Positions 16,269 through 26,144 of a DNA stretch of 64,000 nt are shown in pieces. Under the pieces are notes generated by a model, which worked only from the letters and a program-made list of their open reading frames with translations, was not told the DNA's origin and did not search any database. Position 1 is the stretch's first letter. Every line of letters starts with the position of its first letter. The translations under genes were made by a program, and so were the position numbers. This stretch comes from Bordetella ansorpii (GTDB lineage: Bacteria > Pseudomonadota > Gammaproteobacteria > Burkholderiales > Burkholderiaceae_B), in contig NZ_FKBS01000014.1 of the NCBI RefSeq assembly GCF_900078315.1, forward strand, positions 1,023,151-1,087,150, read 5' to 3'.

Positions 16269-16508
16269 TCAGAGCTGGATATTGTGCGCAAGCAGCTTTT
16301 TGCGCAGGGTATTGCGGGTGATGCCAAGCATCTCCGAGGCACGCGACTGATTGCCGCCGGCGCGCTCCAGGGCCACTTCCAGGACGGGGCGTTCGACGCA
16401 GCGCATCACCATGTCCCACATGTCGTGCGGCTCGGAATCGCCCAGGTCCTCGAAATAGCGCTCCAGGCTGGCACGGACGCATTCTTGGAGAACATCTTGC
16501 TTGCTCAT
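16269..16508 (-). CDS. fis: Nucleoid protein Fis
   Basis: 79-residue DNA-binding and DNA-bending global regulator. The C-terminal helix-turn-helix is clear ([20 protein letters not shown], then NTLRKKL). It is shorter than E. coli Fis (98) at the N-terminus, as is usual in betaproteobacteria. It lies 50 bases downstream of dusB, the ancestral dusB-fis operon, and 16 bases before purH. The only in-frame ATG in this stretch is at 16508. Confidence 0.95.
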   Translation of the reverse strand: MSKQDVLQECVRASLERYFEDLGDSEPHDMWDMVMRCVERPVLEVALERAGGNQSRASEMLGITRNTLRKKLLAHNIQL

Positions 16509-16558
16509 ATACAGATCGATTGTTTGTTGTATGTATGAATGGAGTTGCGGCGGTCGGC

Positions 16559-17587
16559 TCAGGCCGCCAGCAGAGTTGGTGCTGCGCCCGTGGGTCGGGC
16601 GGCGGCCTCTGCACGCACCAGGCCGTCGAACCATGACGCCACCGCACGCGCCTGGTCGGCGGTGTTGTCGATCTGGTTCATGCGGGCCCGGAATTCCTCG
16701 GCTTCGGGCAGGCCGTCGAGGTACCAGCCTATGTGCTTGCGCGCGGTGCGTACGCCCGTGTGCTCGCCATAGAAGCGGTAGTGATCGTCGAGGTGTTCCA
16801 GCAAAAGGTCGCGCATTTCGGCCGTCGTGGGAGGCGGCAGCTTGGCGCCGGTTCGAAGGTAATGATCGATCTCGCGGAAGATCCAGGGACGCCCCTGGGC
16901 CGCGCGGCCAACCATCACCGCATCGGCGCCAGTGTAATCCAGGACGGCCCGGGCTTTCTCGGGCGAGTCGATATCCCCGTTGGCCACCACGGGAATCCGC
17001 AGGGCGGCCTTGACTTCCCGGATGGTGTCGTACTCGGCGTCGCCGGTGTACAGATCGGCGCGCGTGCGGCCATGCAGCGTCAGGGCGGCGATGCCGGCTT
17101 CCTGCGCCAGCAGGGCCACGCGCACGGCATTGCGGCTGGCGCGGTCCCAGCCGGTGCGGGTTTTCAGGGTGACGGGGATGCCCAGGGGCGCGCAGGCGCC
17201 CACCACGGCATCCAGGATGCGGGCGATCAGGTCTTCGTGGCGCAACAGCGCCGAGCCGCTGGCCAGGTTGCAGACCTTCTTGACCGGGCAACCCATATTG
17301 ATGTCGATGATGCGCGCGCCGCGCGACACATTGAACGCGGCGGCCTCGGCCATCATGGCGGGATCGGCTCCGGCGATCTGCACCGAGACGGGATCGATCT
17401 CGCCGTCGTGGTTCAGGCGGCGCGAGGTCTTGACGCTATCCCACAGGCGCGGGTTGCTGGCCGCCATCTCGGAGACGGCATAGCCCGCGCCCAGCCGTTT
17501 GCACAGTTGACGATAGGGACGGTCGGTCACGCCCGCCATGGGGGCGACCAATACGTTGTTGGGTAGAGTCCAGGGGCCGATACGCAT
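16559..17587 (-). CDS. dusB: tRNA-dihydrouridine synthase DusB
   Basis: FMN-dependent enzyme reducing uridine to dihydrouridine in the tRNA D-loop. 342 residues, a TIM-barrel with VLVAPMAGVTDRPYR at the N-terminus, the general-acid cysteine C100 in DINMGCPVKKV, the phosphate-binding ALTLHGRTR near residue 175, and GADAVMVGRAAQGRPW near 235. It is the first gene of the dusB-fis-purH-ruvC run; the ubiH-like gene upstream is separated by 115 bases and may have its own transcript. Confidence 0.95.
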   Translation of the reverse strand: MRIGPWTLPNNVLVAPMAGVTDRPYRQLCKRLGAGYAVSEMAASNPRLWDSVKTSRRLNHDGEIDPVSVQIAGADPAMMAEAAAFNVSRGARIIDINMGCPVKKVCNLASGSALLRHEDLIARILDAVVGACAPLGIPVTLKTRTGWDRASRNAVRVALLAQEAGIAALTLHGRTRADLYTGDAEYDTIREVKAALRIPVVANGDIDSPEKARAVLDYTGADAVMVGRAAQGRPWIFREIDHYLRTGAKLPPPTTAEMRDLLLEHLDDHYRFYGEHTGVRTARKHIGWYLDGLPEAEEFRARMNQIDNTADQARAVASWFDGLVRAEAAARPTGAAPTLLAA

Positions 17588-17702
17588 CGCGGGATTTTAG
17601 CCCCGCTTGTTTTGGCCCTTATTTAGGACATCGGTCAATTGCCGGGTTACCAGTTGATTCCGTGGCGGGGGTGGGACACTGGAAGCCATATGACCTGTCA
17701 AA

Positions 17703-18866
17703 TCAGGCGCGCAGGCCTTGCAGCAGGTGGCGCGCCAGCGGCGCTCGCAGCGGCGGCGCCATGTCCAGCGCCAGCAGCGTCAGGCCGCAGGCGTGTTCCA
17801 CGGGGGCCAGGCCAGTGGCGAACAGGCGCGGCATCAGGTCGGTCAGGCCGGCCGTGACCCAGCGGTCCGCGCGGCGCGTCCGGGCGAATTCCGCCAGCAA
17901 GGCAGCGGGATCGCCCTGGGACGAGGCCAGCCAGCCCCCCAGCGCCTGCGCCAGTTGCGCGGCATCGCGCAGGCCCAGGTTCAAGCCCTGGCCGGCCACG
18001 GGATGCAGCGTCTGCGCGGCGTTGCCGATGATGGCCACGCGGCCCTGCGCCTGCGACTGGCGGGCCTTCAGTTCGAGGGGGAAGACATGACGCGGCGCCT
18101 GGCTGTGCAGGCGGCCCAGCCGGGTGCCGAAGGCCTGGGTCAGCGCGGTGGAGAACGCCGCGTCGTCCTGTTGCGCCAACTCGGCGGCATGGGCGGGCGC
18201 GCAGCACCACACCACGGAATACGTGTCGGCCATCTGCGGATGCGGCAGCATGGCCAGCGGGCCTTCGTGGGTGAAGCGCTCGTAGGCCCAGCCGTTGCGC
18301 GGCAGGGTGGCGCGCGCGCTGGTCAGCACGGCATGCTGGCCGTAGTCGCGCCGCACGTCCTGGCCGCCCGCGCCGTCGCACAGCACGGCCACGGCACAGG
18401 TAATGGTGTTTCCGCCCTGTTCGATAGTGGCAACGCCGCCTTCTTGCGACGACACGCGCGCGGGCGGGCCGTTCAGCACGGTGACGCCGCTGGCTGCCAC
18501 GCGCTCTTGCAGGCGGGCGTGCAATCCGGCGTAGCCGACCGTGCTGCCCAGCTCGGGCACGCCGAAATCGCGATGATCGATCAGGGTCCGGCCCAGCCGG
18601 CCGCATTGCGACACATGGATGTGGCGGATGTCGGCCGCGCGCGCGGGCCAGGCCCGCAGCGCGTCCAGCAGCACGCGGCTGCCGTGGTTCAGCGCCAGCA
18701 CGCGCGGATCGGCGGCCGGGTCGCGAGGCGACTGGGCGGCGTCACCCTGCAGCAGCGCGATGCGAGCGGGTTCGGGCGCCAGGCGCGCCAGCAGCAGCGC
18801 CAGCACCTGGCCGACGGGGCCGGCGCCGAGCACGGCTATATCGTAGGCGGGAGCATTCACATTCAT
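17703..18866 (-). CDS. FAD-dependent ubiquinone-biosynthesis hydroxylase, UbiH/UbiF/VisC family
   Basis: 387-residue aromatic-ring monooxygenase of ubiquinone synthesis. The N-terminal GAGPVGQVLALLLAR is the dinucleotide-binding fold for FAD; the C-terminal motif IGNAAQTLHPVAGQGLNLGL near residue 285 is the second FAD motif that defines the UbiH/COQ6 family. Which ring position it hydroxylates cannot be read from sequence; UbiH itself is the most likely. Divergent from the TM2 gene at 19007. Confidence 0.85.
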   Translation of the reverse strand: MNVNAPAYDIAVLGAGPVGQVLALLLARLAPEPARIALLQGDAAQSPRDPAADPRVLALNHGSRVLLDALRAWPARAADIRHIHVSQCGRLGRTLIDHRDFGVPELGSTVGYAGLHARLQERVAASGVTVLNGPPARVSSQEGGVATIEQGGNTITCAVAVLCDGAGGQDVRRDYGQHAVLTSARATLPRNGWAYERFTHEGPLAMLPHPQMADTYSVVWCCAPAHAAELAQQDDAAFSTALTQAFGTRLGRLHSQAPRHVFPLELKARQSQAQGRVAIIGNAAQTLHPVAGQGLNLGLRDAAQLAQALGGWLASSQGDPAALLAEFARTRRADRWVTAGLTDLMPRLFATGLAPVEHACGLTLLALDMAPPLRAPLARHLLQGLRA

Positions 18867-18891
18867 ACAGGCGATTTTACTGCCCGATGGC

Positions 18892-18897
18892 TACAAT
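18892..18897 (+). promoter_or_regulatory. Probable -10 element for the TM2-domain gene
   Basis: TACAAT, the same -10-like hexamer that precedes several other genes in this window. No convincing -35 lies at the normal distance. Confidence 0.35.
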
Positions 18898-19006
18898 CCG
18901 CTGCTCGGACACGGGCAAGCATGCGGCGGCGCCGCCGCGGCCCAGGACAGTCCGATGCGTGCGGGCCCGTGCCCGCCACGACGAACCTCAGGTGGAGCCA
19001 GCGACG

Positions 19007-19468
19007 ATGACCCCTACGCCGTCCATGCCGACGTTTTCCGTGGCTGCGCCGCGCCGCGCGCGCAGCAAAGTGGCGGTGGGCCTGCTGGCCTGTTGCCTGG
19101 GCTGGCTGGGCGCGCACTGGTGGTACCTGGGGCGCCCGCATGCCTGGCTGGTGACGCTGCTCTGCGGCCTGTGCCTGGCCGGCGCGCAGTTCCTCACCCC
19201 GTGGTACGACAATCCCGTCTTCTTCGTGCTGTTCATTCCCGCCGTGGCGGGTTTCATCGAGGGCGTGGTCTACAGCCTGATGCCCGACGAGAGGTTCGAC
19301 CGCCTGTGCAATCCCGGCCTGGGCCGCGTCACGCACACCGGTTGGGGGCCGGTCCTGGTGGCGATCTTCGGCTGCATGGCGGGCGCCATCGTGGCGATGT
19401 TCGCCATCGCGATGGTGGTGGTCTACACCTGGACCGCAATGGGCTGGCTGGACGGCTACGTGCTGTAG
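19007..19468 (+). CDS. TM2-domain membrane protein
   Basis: 153-residue inner-membrane protein of unknown function. The first half matches the TM2 pattern of two helices joined by a short turn (LGWLGAHWWYLGRPHAWLV then TLLCGLCLAGAQFLTPWYD). Two more hydrophobic segments follow (FFVLFIPAVAGFIEGVVY; VLVAIFGCMAGAIVAM), so four in all. ATG 19007 is chosen because AGGTGGAG lies just before it. It stands alone between ubiH (divergent) and pepP (convergent). Co-occurrence gives no hint of its substrate or role. Confidence 0.75.
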   Translation: MTPTPSMPTFSVAAPRRARSKVAVGLLACCLGWLGAHWWYLGRPHAWLVTLLCGLCLAGAQFLTPWYDNPVFFVLFIPAVAGFIEGVVYSLMPDERFDRLCNPGLGRVTHTGWGPVLVAIFGCMAGAIVAMFAIAMVVVYTWTAMGWLDGYVL

Positions 19469-19502
19469 CGGATGGCCTTTCATGCCCGTCCGGGCGTCGC
19501 CT

Positions 19503-20843
19503 TCATTCCCGCATCAGCGCCTCGATCTCGCGCGCATCCACCGGCACGCCGCGCGTGAGCAGTTCGCATCCCGCCTCGGTGACCAGGGCGTCGTCCTCGG
19601 TGCGGATGCCGATGTCCCAGAAACGCGCCGGCACGTCGTCGGCAGGCCGCACGTACAGACCGGGTTCGATCGTCAGCACCATGCCCGGCTGCAGCATGCG
19701 CCAGGGCCGCTCGTCGCCGATCGGGCCGGGTTCGCGGTAATCGCCGGCGTCGTGCACGTCCAGTCCCAGCCAATGGCCCGTGCGATGCATGTAGAAGCGC
19801 GAGTACGCGCCCGACTCCAGCACGCCGTCCAGCGATCCTTCCAGCAGTTTCTCGTCGATCAGCCCCTGGACCAGCACGCGCAGCGCCGCCAGGTGGCCGT
19901 CGTTGAACGACCTGCCGGGCCGGGTGACCTGCGCGGCAGCATCCTGCGCGGCCACCGTCAGGTCGTACAGGGCGCGTTGCGGGCCGCTGTAGCGGCCGTT
20001 CACGGGAAACGTGCGGGTGATGTCGGCGGCATAGCTGTCGAACTCGCAGCCCGCGTCGATCAGCACCAGGTCGCCGTCCTTCAGCACCGCGTCGCCGGCG
20101 GGGTAGTGCAGCACGCAGGCGTTGGCGCCGGCGGCCACGATGCTGCCGTAGGCGGGCGCCTGCGCGCCGTGGCGGCGGAATTCATACAACAGTTCGGCTT
20201 CCAGCTCGTACTCGTGCATGCCCGGGCGGGCCGCGCGCATGGCCCGTGTGTGGGCGCCCGCGGAGATGCGCGCGGCGCGGCGCATGGCGGCGATCTCGTC
20301 GGGATCCTTGACCAGCCGCATCTCGGCCAGCGGGACGTTCAGGTCGCGCCATTGCTCGGGCGCGCGGCGGCCTGCGCGTGCCCGCCCCTGGGCGGCCGCC
20401 AGCCATCCGCGCAGTTGCTTGCCGCGGGCGTCGTCCAGTCCCATCGGCGCATACAGTGCGGGCTGGTCCAGCAGCAGGTCGGGCAGCACCTCGTCCAGGG
20501 TCTCGATGCCGTGCGCGTCGTCGAAGCCGAAACGTTCGGCGGCCGCCTCGGGTCCCCAGCGCAGGCCTTCCCAGATTTCGTGCTCGGGATGGCGGGGCCG
20601 GCAGAACAGCAGCGAACGGTCATCCGCGCCCGCGATCAGCACCAGCCAGGCCTCGGGCTCGATGAAGCCGCTCAGGTAATAGAAGTCGCTGTCGTGGCGA
20701 TAGGGATGTTCGGCGTCGCGGTTGCGTATGGCAGTTGGCGCTGTGGGCAGCACGGCGATGCCGCCGCCCTGCGCGCGCATCCGCGCCAGCAGACGGGCAC
20801 GGCGTTGCTGGAACGGTGTGATGTCGGTGGGCGGAAGGGACAT
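19503..20843 (-). CDS. pepP: Xaa-Pro aminopeptidase PepP
   Basis: 446-residue M24 metalloprotease removing an N-terminal residue next to proline; the family uses two Mn2+ ions. The N-terminal domain contains AEHPYRHDSDFYYLSGF. The pita-bread catalytic domain shows the ligands in LVLIDAGCEFDSYAADITRT, HRTGHWLGLDVHDAG, VLTIEPGLYV and the final Glu in DIGIRTEDDALVT. I placed the start at ATG 20843 (MSLPPTDITPFQQRR); the frame is open 50 codons further but with no family similarity. No strong Shine-Dalgarno is visible. It faces away from the manganese-riboswitch gene at 21255. Confidence 0.93.
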   Translation of the reverse strand: MSLPPTDITPFQQRRARLLARMRAQGGGIAVLPTAPTAIRNRDAEHPYRHDSDFYYLSGFIEPEAWLVLIAGADDRSLLFCRPRHPEHEIWEGLRWGPEAAAERFGFDDAHGIETLDEVLPDLLLDQPALYAPMGLDDARGKQLRGWLAAAQGRARAGRRAPEQWRDLNVPLAEMRLVKDPDEIAAMRRAARISAGAHTRAMRAARPGMHEYELEAELLYEFRRHGAQAPAYGSIVAAGANACVLHYPAGDAVLKDGDLVLIDAGCEFDSYAADITRTFPVNGRYSGPQRALYDLTVAAQDAAAQVTRPGRSFNDGHLAALRVLVQGLIDEKLLEGSLDGVLESGAYSRFYMHRTGHWLGLDVHDAGDYREPGPIGDERPWRMLQPGMVLTIEPGLYVRPADDVPARFWDIGIRTEDDALVTEAGCELLTRGVPVDAREIEALMRE

Positions 20844-21008
20844 GGCGTCATCGGCGTCGAGGTGGGGATTCGGCGACTTTACCGCGAAGCGTGGCGGGCT
20901 TGGCGTGGCAAATTCGTCCTTGCGAGCGGATGCCGGACGAGCCTGTCCAGGCCTTTCGAGTGCCACGGATCCCTGGTGTCGCGGGATCCACACATCATGC
21001 GAAGAGTC

Positions 21009-21039
21009 TCGACAGCGGGACGATCGGTACTGCTACAAT
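21009..21039 (+). promoter_or_regulatory. Candidate promoter of the manganese-riboswitch transcript
   Basis: TACAAT at 21034-21039 is a good -10; TCGACA at 21009-21014 is a -35-like hexamer with a long 19-base spacer. Transcription from here would begin near 21046, directly at the start of the riboswitch, which supports the call. Confidence 0.5.
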
Positions 21040-21048
21040 CCGCGCACC

Positions 21049-21186
21049 CCATCGGGGAGTAGCCATTTCGCAGCCTTTGCGAAAGCCCGCGTCAACAAAC
21101 TTGGTGGTCTTGCACCCCATGGCGCCGGCAGCTTTCGGGCACTGCTTCATGCAGGTTCCCGGCCAGCCAGGCGAGACCTTTGGCCA
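21049..21186 (+). ncRNA. yybP-ykoY (Mn2+) riboswitch
   Basis: The three conserved blocks of this aptamer are present in order: GGGGAGTAGC at 21054-21063, GCCCGCGTCAACAA at 21085-21098, and GGCGAGACC at 21170-21178. The first and third form the junction that binds Mn2+ in known structures. The 411-bp gap between pepP and the exchanger gene contains this element, a promoter before it and a hairpin after it. In Enterobacteria the same class raises expression of Mn2+ exporters when manganese is high. Confidence 0.85.
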
Positions 21187-21203
21187 CGTCGCGTTCACCC
21201 TGG

Positions 21204-21245
21204 CCGGGCGAGCCGCGCGTTGCGCCATTGTTTTCGCTCGCCCGG
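21204..21245 (+). promoter_or_regulatory. Hairpin at the start of the CaCA exchanger gene (likely riboswitch expression platform)
   Basis: CCGGGCGAGC at 21204-21213 is perfectly complementary to GCTCGCCCGG at 21236-21245. The 10-bp GC-rich stem ends 9 bases before the ATG at 21255 and covers the place where a ribosome site should be. No U-tract follows, so control of translation is more likely than termination. Confidence 0.65.
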
Positions 21246-21254
21246 CTGCGCGTC

Positions 21255-22262
21255 ATGTTGCTCACCTTGTTTCTCTTCCTGCTGTCCGCGGCCATCATCT
21301 ATCTGGCCTGTGAATACTTCGTCAACGGCGTCGAGTGGGTCGGCCACCGCATGGCGCTGGGCGCCACGGCCACCGGCACCGTCCTGGCCGCCTTCGGCAC
21401 CGCCTTGCCCGAAAGCGCCGTGACCTTCATGGCCGTGGTCTTCGGCAACACCCCCGAGCAGAAAGACATCGGCGTCGGCGCCGCCATGGGGGGCCCGCTG
21501 GTGCTGGCCACCGTGGCCTATGCCGTGGTGGGCCTGGCGCTGTGGCGCAATCGCCGCGCCGCGCACGTCGGCGTGTCCATTCCCATCAGGGCCGACCAGG
21601 GCCGGCTGGCCCGCGACCAGAGTTGGTTCATGGGCATCTTCGTTCTCAAGGTGGCGCTGGGCCTGCTGGCCTTTGCCTGGAAGCCGTGGCTGGGCATCCT
21701 GTTCCTGGCGGTGTATGCGCTGTATGTGAAGCGCGAGCTGTCGCACGATGACGGCGGCATCGAAGAGGACGACCTGGAGCCGCTGAAGCTGCGCCCCCGC
21801 GATACGAACCCGTCGATGTTCTGGGCTTGTACGCAGACCGTGCTGGCGCTGGTGGTCATCGCCGCCGCGTCGCGCGTGTTCGTGCAGCAGATCGAGGCGC
21901 TGGGCGTGGCCATGGGCATCTCCGCGCACGTGGCCGCGTTGCTGTTGGCGCCGGTGGCGACCGAGCTGCCCGAGATCCTGAACGCGCTGATCTGGGTGCG
22001 GCAGGGCAAGGAGCGGCTGGCGCTGGCCAACATCTCGGGCGCGATGATGATCCAGGCGACCATTCCCAGCGCCATGGCCATTTTCATGACACCGTGGCTG
22101 CTGGATGCGCCGCTGCAGGCCGCCGGGCTGTTCACGCTGGCGTCCATCGCACTGCTGTGGATGCGCCTGCGTCGCGGCGCCATGACGGTGACGGCGCTGG
22201 CGTCGGTCGGTGGGCTGTACGTGCTGTTCGCCGGCTATCTGATCTGGCATTTCTACGGCTGA
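21255..22262 (+). CDS. CaCA-family cation exchanger, probable Mn2+ exporter
   Basis: 335-residue inner-membrane protein of the Na+/Ca2+ exchanger (PF01699) type. Two alpha-repeats are visible: GTVLAAFGTALPESAVTF near residues 40-57 and an inverted copy with LLLAPVATELPEILNALIWV near 235-254, each holding the conserved acidic residue. About ten hydrophobic segments with an acidic loop (DDGGIEEDDLEP) near residue 165. The yybP-ykoY riboswitch directly upstream argues for manganese export, as known for CaCA-type exporters (MneA) in other proteobacteria, rather than calcium. The start ATG 21255 is the only one that leaves the riboswitch untranslated. Confidence 0.82.
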   Translation: MLLTLFLFLLSAAIIYLACEYFVNGVEWVGHRMALGATATGTVLAAFGTALPESAVTFMAVVFGNTPEQKDIGVGAAMGGPLVLATVAYAVVGLALWRNRRAAHVGVSIPIRADQGRLARDQSWFMGIFVLKVALGLLAFAWKPWLGILFLAVYALYVKRELSHDDGGIEEDDLEPLKLRPRDTNPSMFWACTQTVLALVVIAAASRVFVQQIEALGVAMGISAHVAALLLAPVATELPEILNALIWVRQGKERLALANISGAMMIQATIPSAMAIFMTPWLLDAPLQAAGLFTLASIALLWMRLRRGAMTVTALASVGGLYVLFAGYLIWHFYG

Positions 22263-22302
22263 GAACCCTTGCCCGGGAATTGTGGCGATCAAGCTACGAG
22301 TC

Positions 22303-22331
22303 TTGTTTATCAGGGCAAACCCGGGTAAGAT
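22303..22331 (+). promoter_or_regulatory. Promoter of the Mg2+-transport module
   Basis: TTGTTT (22303-22308), a 17-base spacer and TAAGAT (22326-22331) make a good sigma-70 promoter. Transcription would start near 22338, leaving a leader of about 320 bases before the first large gene. A single TGTTTA half-site overlaps the -35; the second half of a PhoP box is not seen. Confidence 0.6.
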
Positions 22332-22337
22332 CTCAAA

Positions 22338-22661
22338 GTCATCATTCCCAAGGGGTTCTTTCCGTGAATACCGATTCCGGCGACAGTAGTAGTCGATCTT
22401 GCATCGACGTCGCTGCCTGACAGGTCACACGCAGAATCCCTCTGCCGCGTCCTGCCAGCGCAGGATGCGGACATCTCCCGGTTAGCCAGGCATTCGCCGC
22501 GACCGGAAATCTCCCCGCTACTCATACCGCCAGAACCGTTGCGTTGCCGCAGCGCCATGCGCCCGCGTTTGCGTCTGTTCCAGCCGCAACCGGTACGCCA
22601 CGCGTCTGCGCGCGCCCGTTCGCGGCAAAGATGCTCCGTCCTTGCAGCATAGGAGGTCAGC
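22338..22661 (+). ncRNA. Long structured 5' leader of the mgtA-region operon
   Basis: The 399-bp gap after the exchanger gene contains a promoter and then about 320 transcribed bases without a large gene. It holds a short ORF at its 5' end, an 11-bp stem with a 4-base loop (22445-22455 with 22460-22470), and a small stem ATGCT/AGCAT (22631-22650) directly before the AGGAGG ribosome site at 22651. This layout is like the Mg2+-sensing leaders of enterobacterial mgtA and mgtC, but the sequence is not one I recognise and is not an M-box. Confidence 0.5.
22364..22420 (+). CDS. Possible leader peptide 1 (18 aa)
   Basis: GTG start with AAGGGG 8 bases before it, about 26 bases into the predicted transcript. 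The product MNTDSGDSSSRSCIDVAA contains three consecutive AGT serine codons, which are rare in DNA of this GC content, and the ORF overlaps a 6-bp stem (22392-22397 with 22403-22408). Conservation would be needed to prove translation. Confidence 0.35.
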   Translation: MNTDSGDSSSRSCIDVAA

Positions 22662-23018
22662 ATGCGTTTCTTTGACTTGTTCCTGCGCCGTGCCGGCGTC
22701 GAGCGTACCGAGGCCGGCGGCCGCCGCCGGGGTACGTCACGCCTGACGGTGGTTTGCCCCCGCGATTCGCTCGATTCGCTGCGCAAGCAGATCTGCCTGG
22801 ACTTCTCGGCCGCTGGCCTCAGCGTGTCGCAGTTCCAGGTCGATGCCGCCACCGCGCAGGCCGGCATGGCGCAAGCCTGCATCACGGTCGACTGTCCGCC
22901 CGAACTGCGCGCCGAGCTCATGTCCCAGGCCAAGCGCCTGAGCGCCAATCCGGCCGTGCGCCACGTGCACTTCGGCGCGAGCGCAGCCGCATCCACCACC
23001 ATGGCGGCCGCTGCGTAA
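22662..23018 (+). CDS. Small protein resembling the cytosolic C-terminal domain of MgtC
   Basis: 118-residue soluble protein. Residues 27-105 follow the beta-alpha-beta ACT-like pattern of the MgtC/SapB tail: SRLTVVCPRDSLDSLRKQIC, a middle helix and strand, then AKRLSANPAVRHVHFG, matching the MgtC ending of the type L..dp.V..v.W. The membrane half of MgtC is absent. It starts at ATG 22662 behind a strong AGGAGG and lies on the same strand upstream of mgtA, so a part in Mg2+ control or as an MgtA partner is likely. The similarity is by eye and would need a profile search. Confidence 0.6.
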   Translation: MRFFDLFLRRAGVERTEAGGRRRGTSRLTVVCPRDSLDSLRKQICLDFSAAGLSVSQFQVDAATAQAGMAQACITVDCPPELRAELMSQAKRLSANPAVRHVHFGASAAASTTMAAAA

Positions 23019-23059
23019 TCCGCACGGTCCGACCGTTCACCTCAACCAGGGAGGCCGCC

Positions 23060-23125
23060 ATGCCAGGCGCCATAGATTCCGAGCCTCGATTGCGCCGGCC
23101 GTGCGCGGCCCGACGCCTGCCCTGA
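23060..23125 (+). CDS. Candidate MgtL-like leader peptide upstream of mgtA (21 aa)
   Basis: A 21-codon ORF in the 381-bp gap between the MgtC-like gene and mgtA, preceded by a near-perfect ribosome site AGGGAGG (23048-23054, 5 bases before the ATG). The peptide opens MPGAIDSEPRLRRP: acidic residues and a proline followed by arginines. That order recalls enterobacterial MgtL, whose acidic/proline start destabilises ribosomes when Mg2+ is low. Function is inferred from position and composition only. Confidence 0.5.
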   Translation: MPGAIDSEPRLRRPCAARRLP

Positions 23126-23298
23126 TCCGCTTTTCCACATTCCCCGCGGATCGGGACCTGCGCGTCCCGCCGTACGGAATGTGCAGCGCCTGCCGCTGAC
23201 GGTGCGCCGGATTGCCCGGCCGCCCCAACCCCGCCGCCACACGCTCCATCACGCCCCGGCGCATCGCCGTTCATAGAACGCCGGTCGCGTCGTGACCT

Positions 23299-23348
23299 CG
23301 CACGCCTGTACTGCATGCCCACAACATTGCATGCGGTACAGGCGTGTG
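23299..23348 (+). promoter_or_regulatory. 20-bp near-perfect hairpin in the mgtA leader
   Basis: Arms 23299-23318 and 23329-23348 pair over 20 positions with only two G-U wobbles and a 10-base loop (CCACAACATT); it contains the palindrome GCATGC. A second small stem (CGGAC/GTCCG, 23349-23364) stacks directly after it. The ATG of mgtA is 51 bases beyond the large stem. No U-tract follows, so it is either a structural control element, a processing site or a protein-binding dyad. Confidence 0.7.
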
Positions 23349-23399
23349 CGGACCCGCTCGTCCGGACTGACTCCACCACCAAGAAATTGGAGTGTTCCG

Positions 23400-26140
<2,741 letters not shown>

Positions 26141-26144
<4 letters not shown>

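Noticed and set aside
13982-16321. 779-codon plus-strand frame opposite ruvC and purH
   Set aside because: Both minus-strand genes are complete and unmistakable; the plus frame has no family features.
22304-22309. PhoP box at the mgtA-region promoter
   Set aside because: Only one TGTTTA half-site is present; the second half five bases on reads GCAAAC.
22338-22661. M-box (ykoK) Mg2+ riboswitch
   Set aside because: None of the conserved M-box blocks could be found in the leader; the resemblance to Mg2+ leaders is in layout only.
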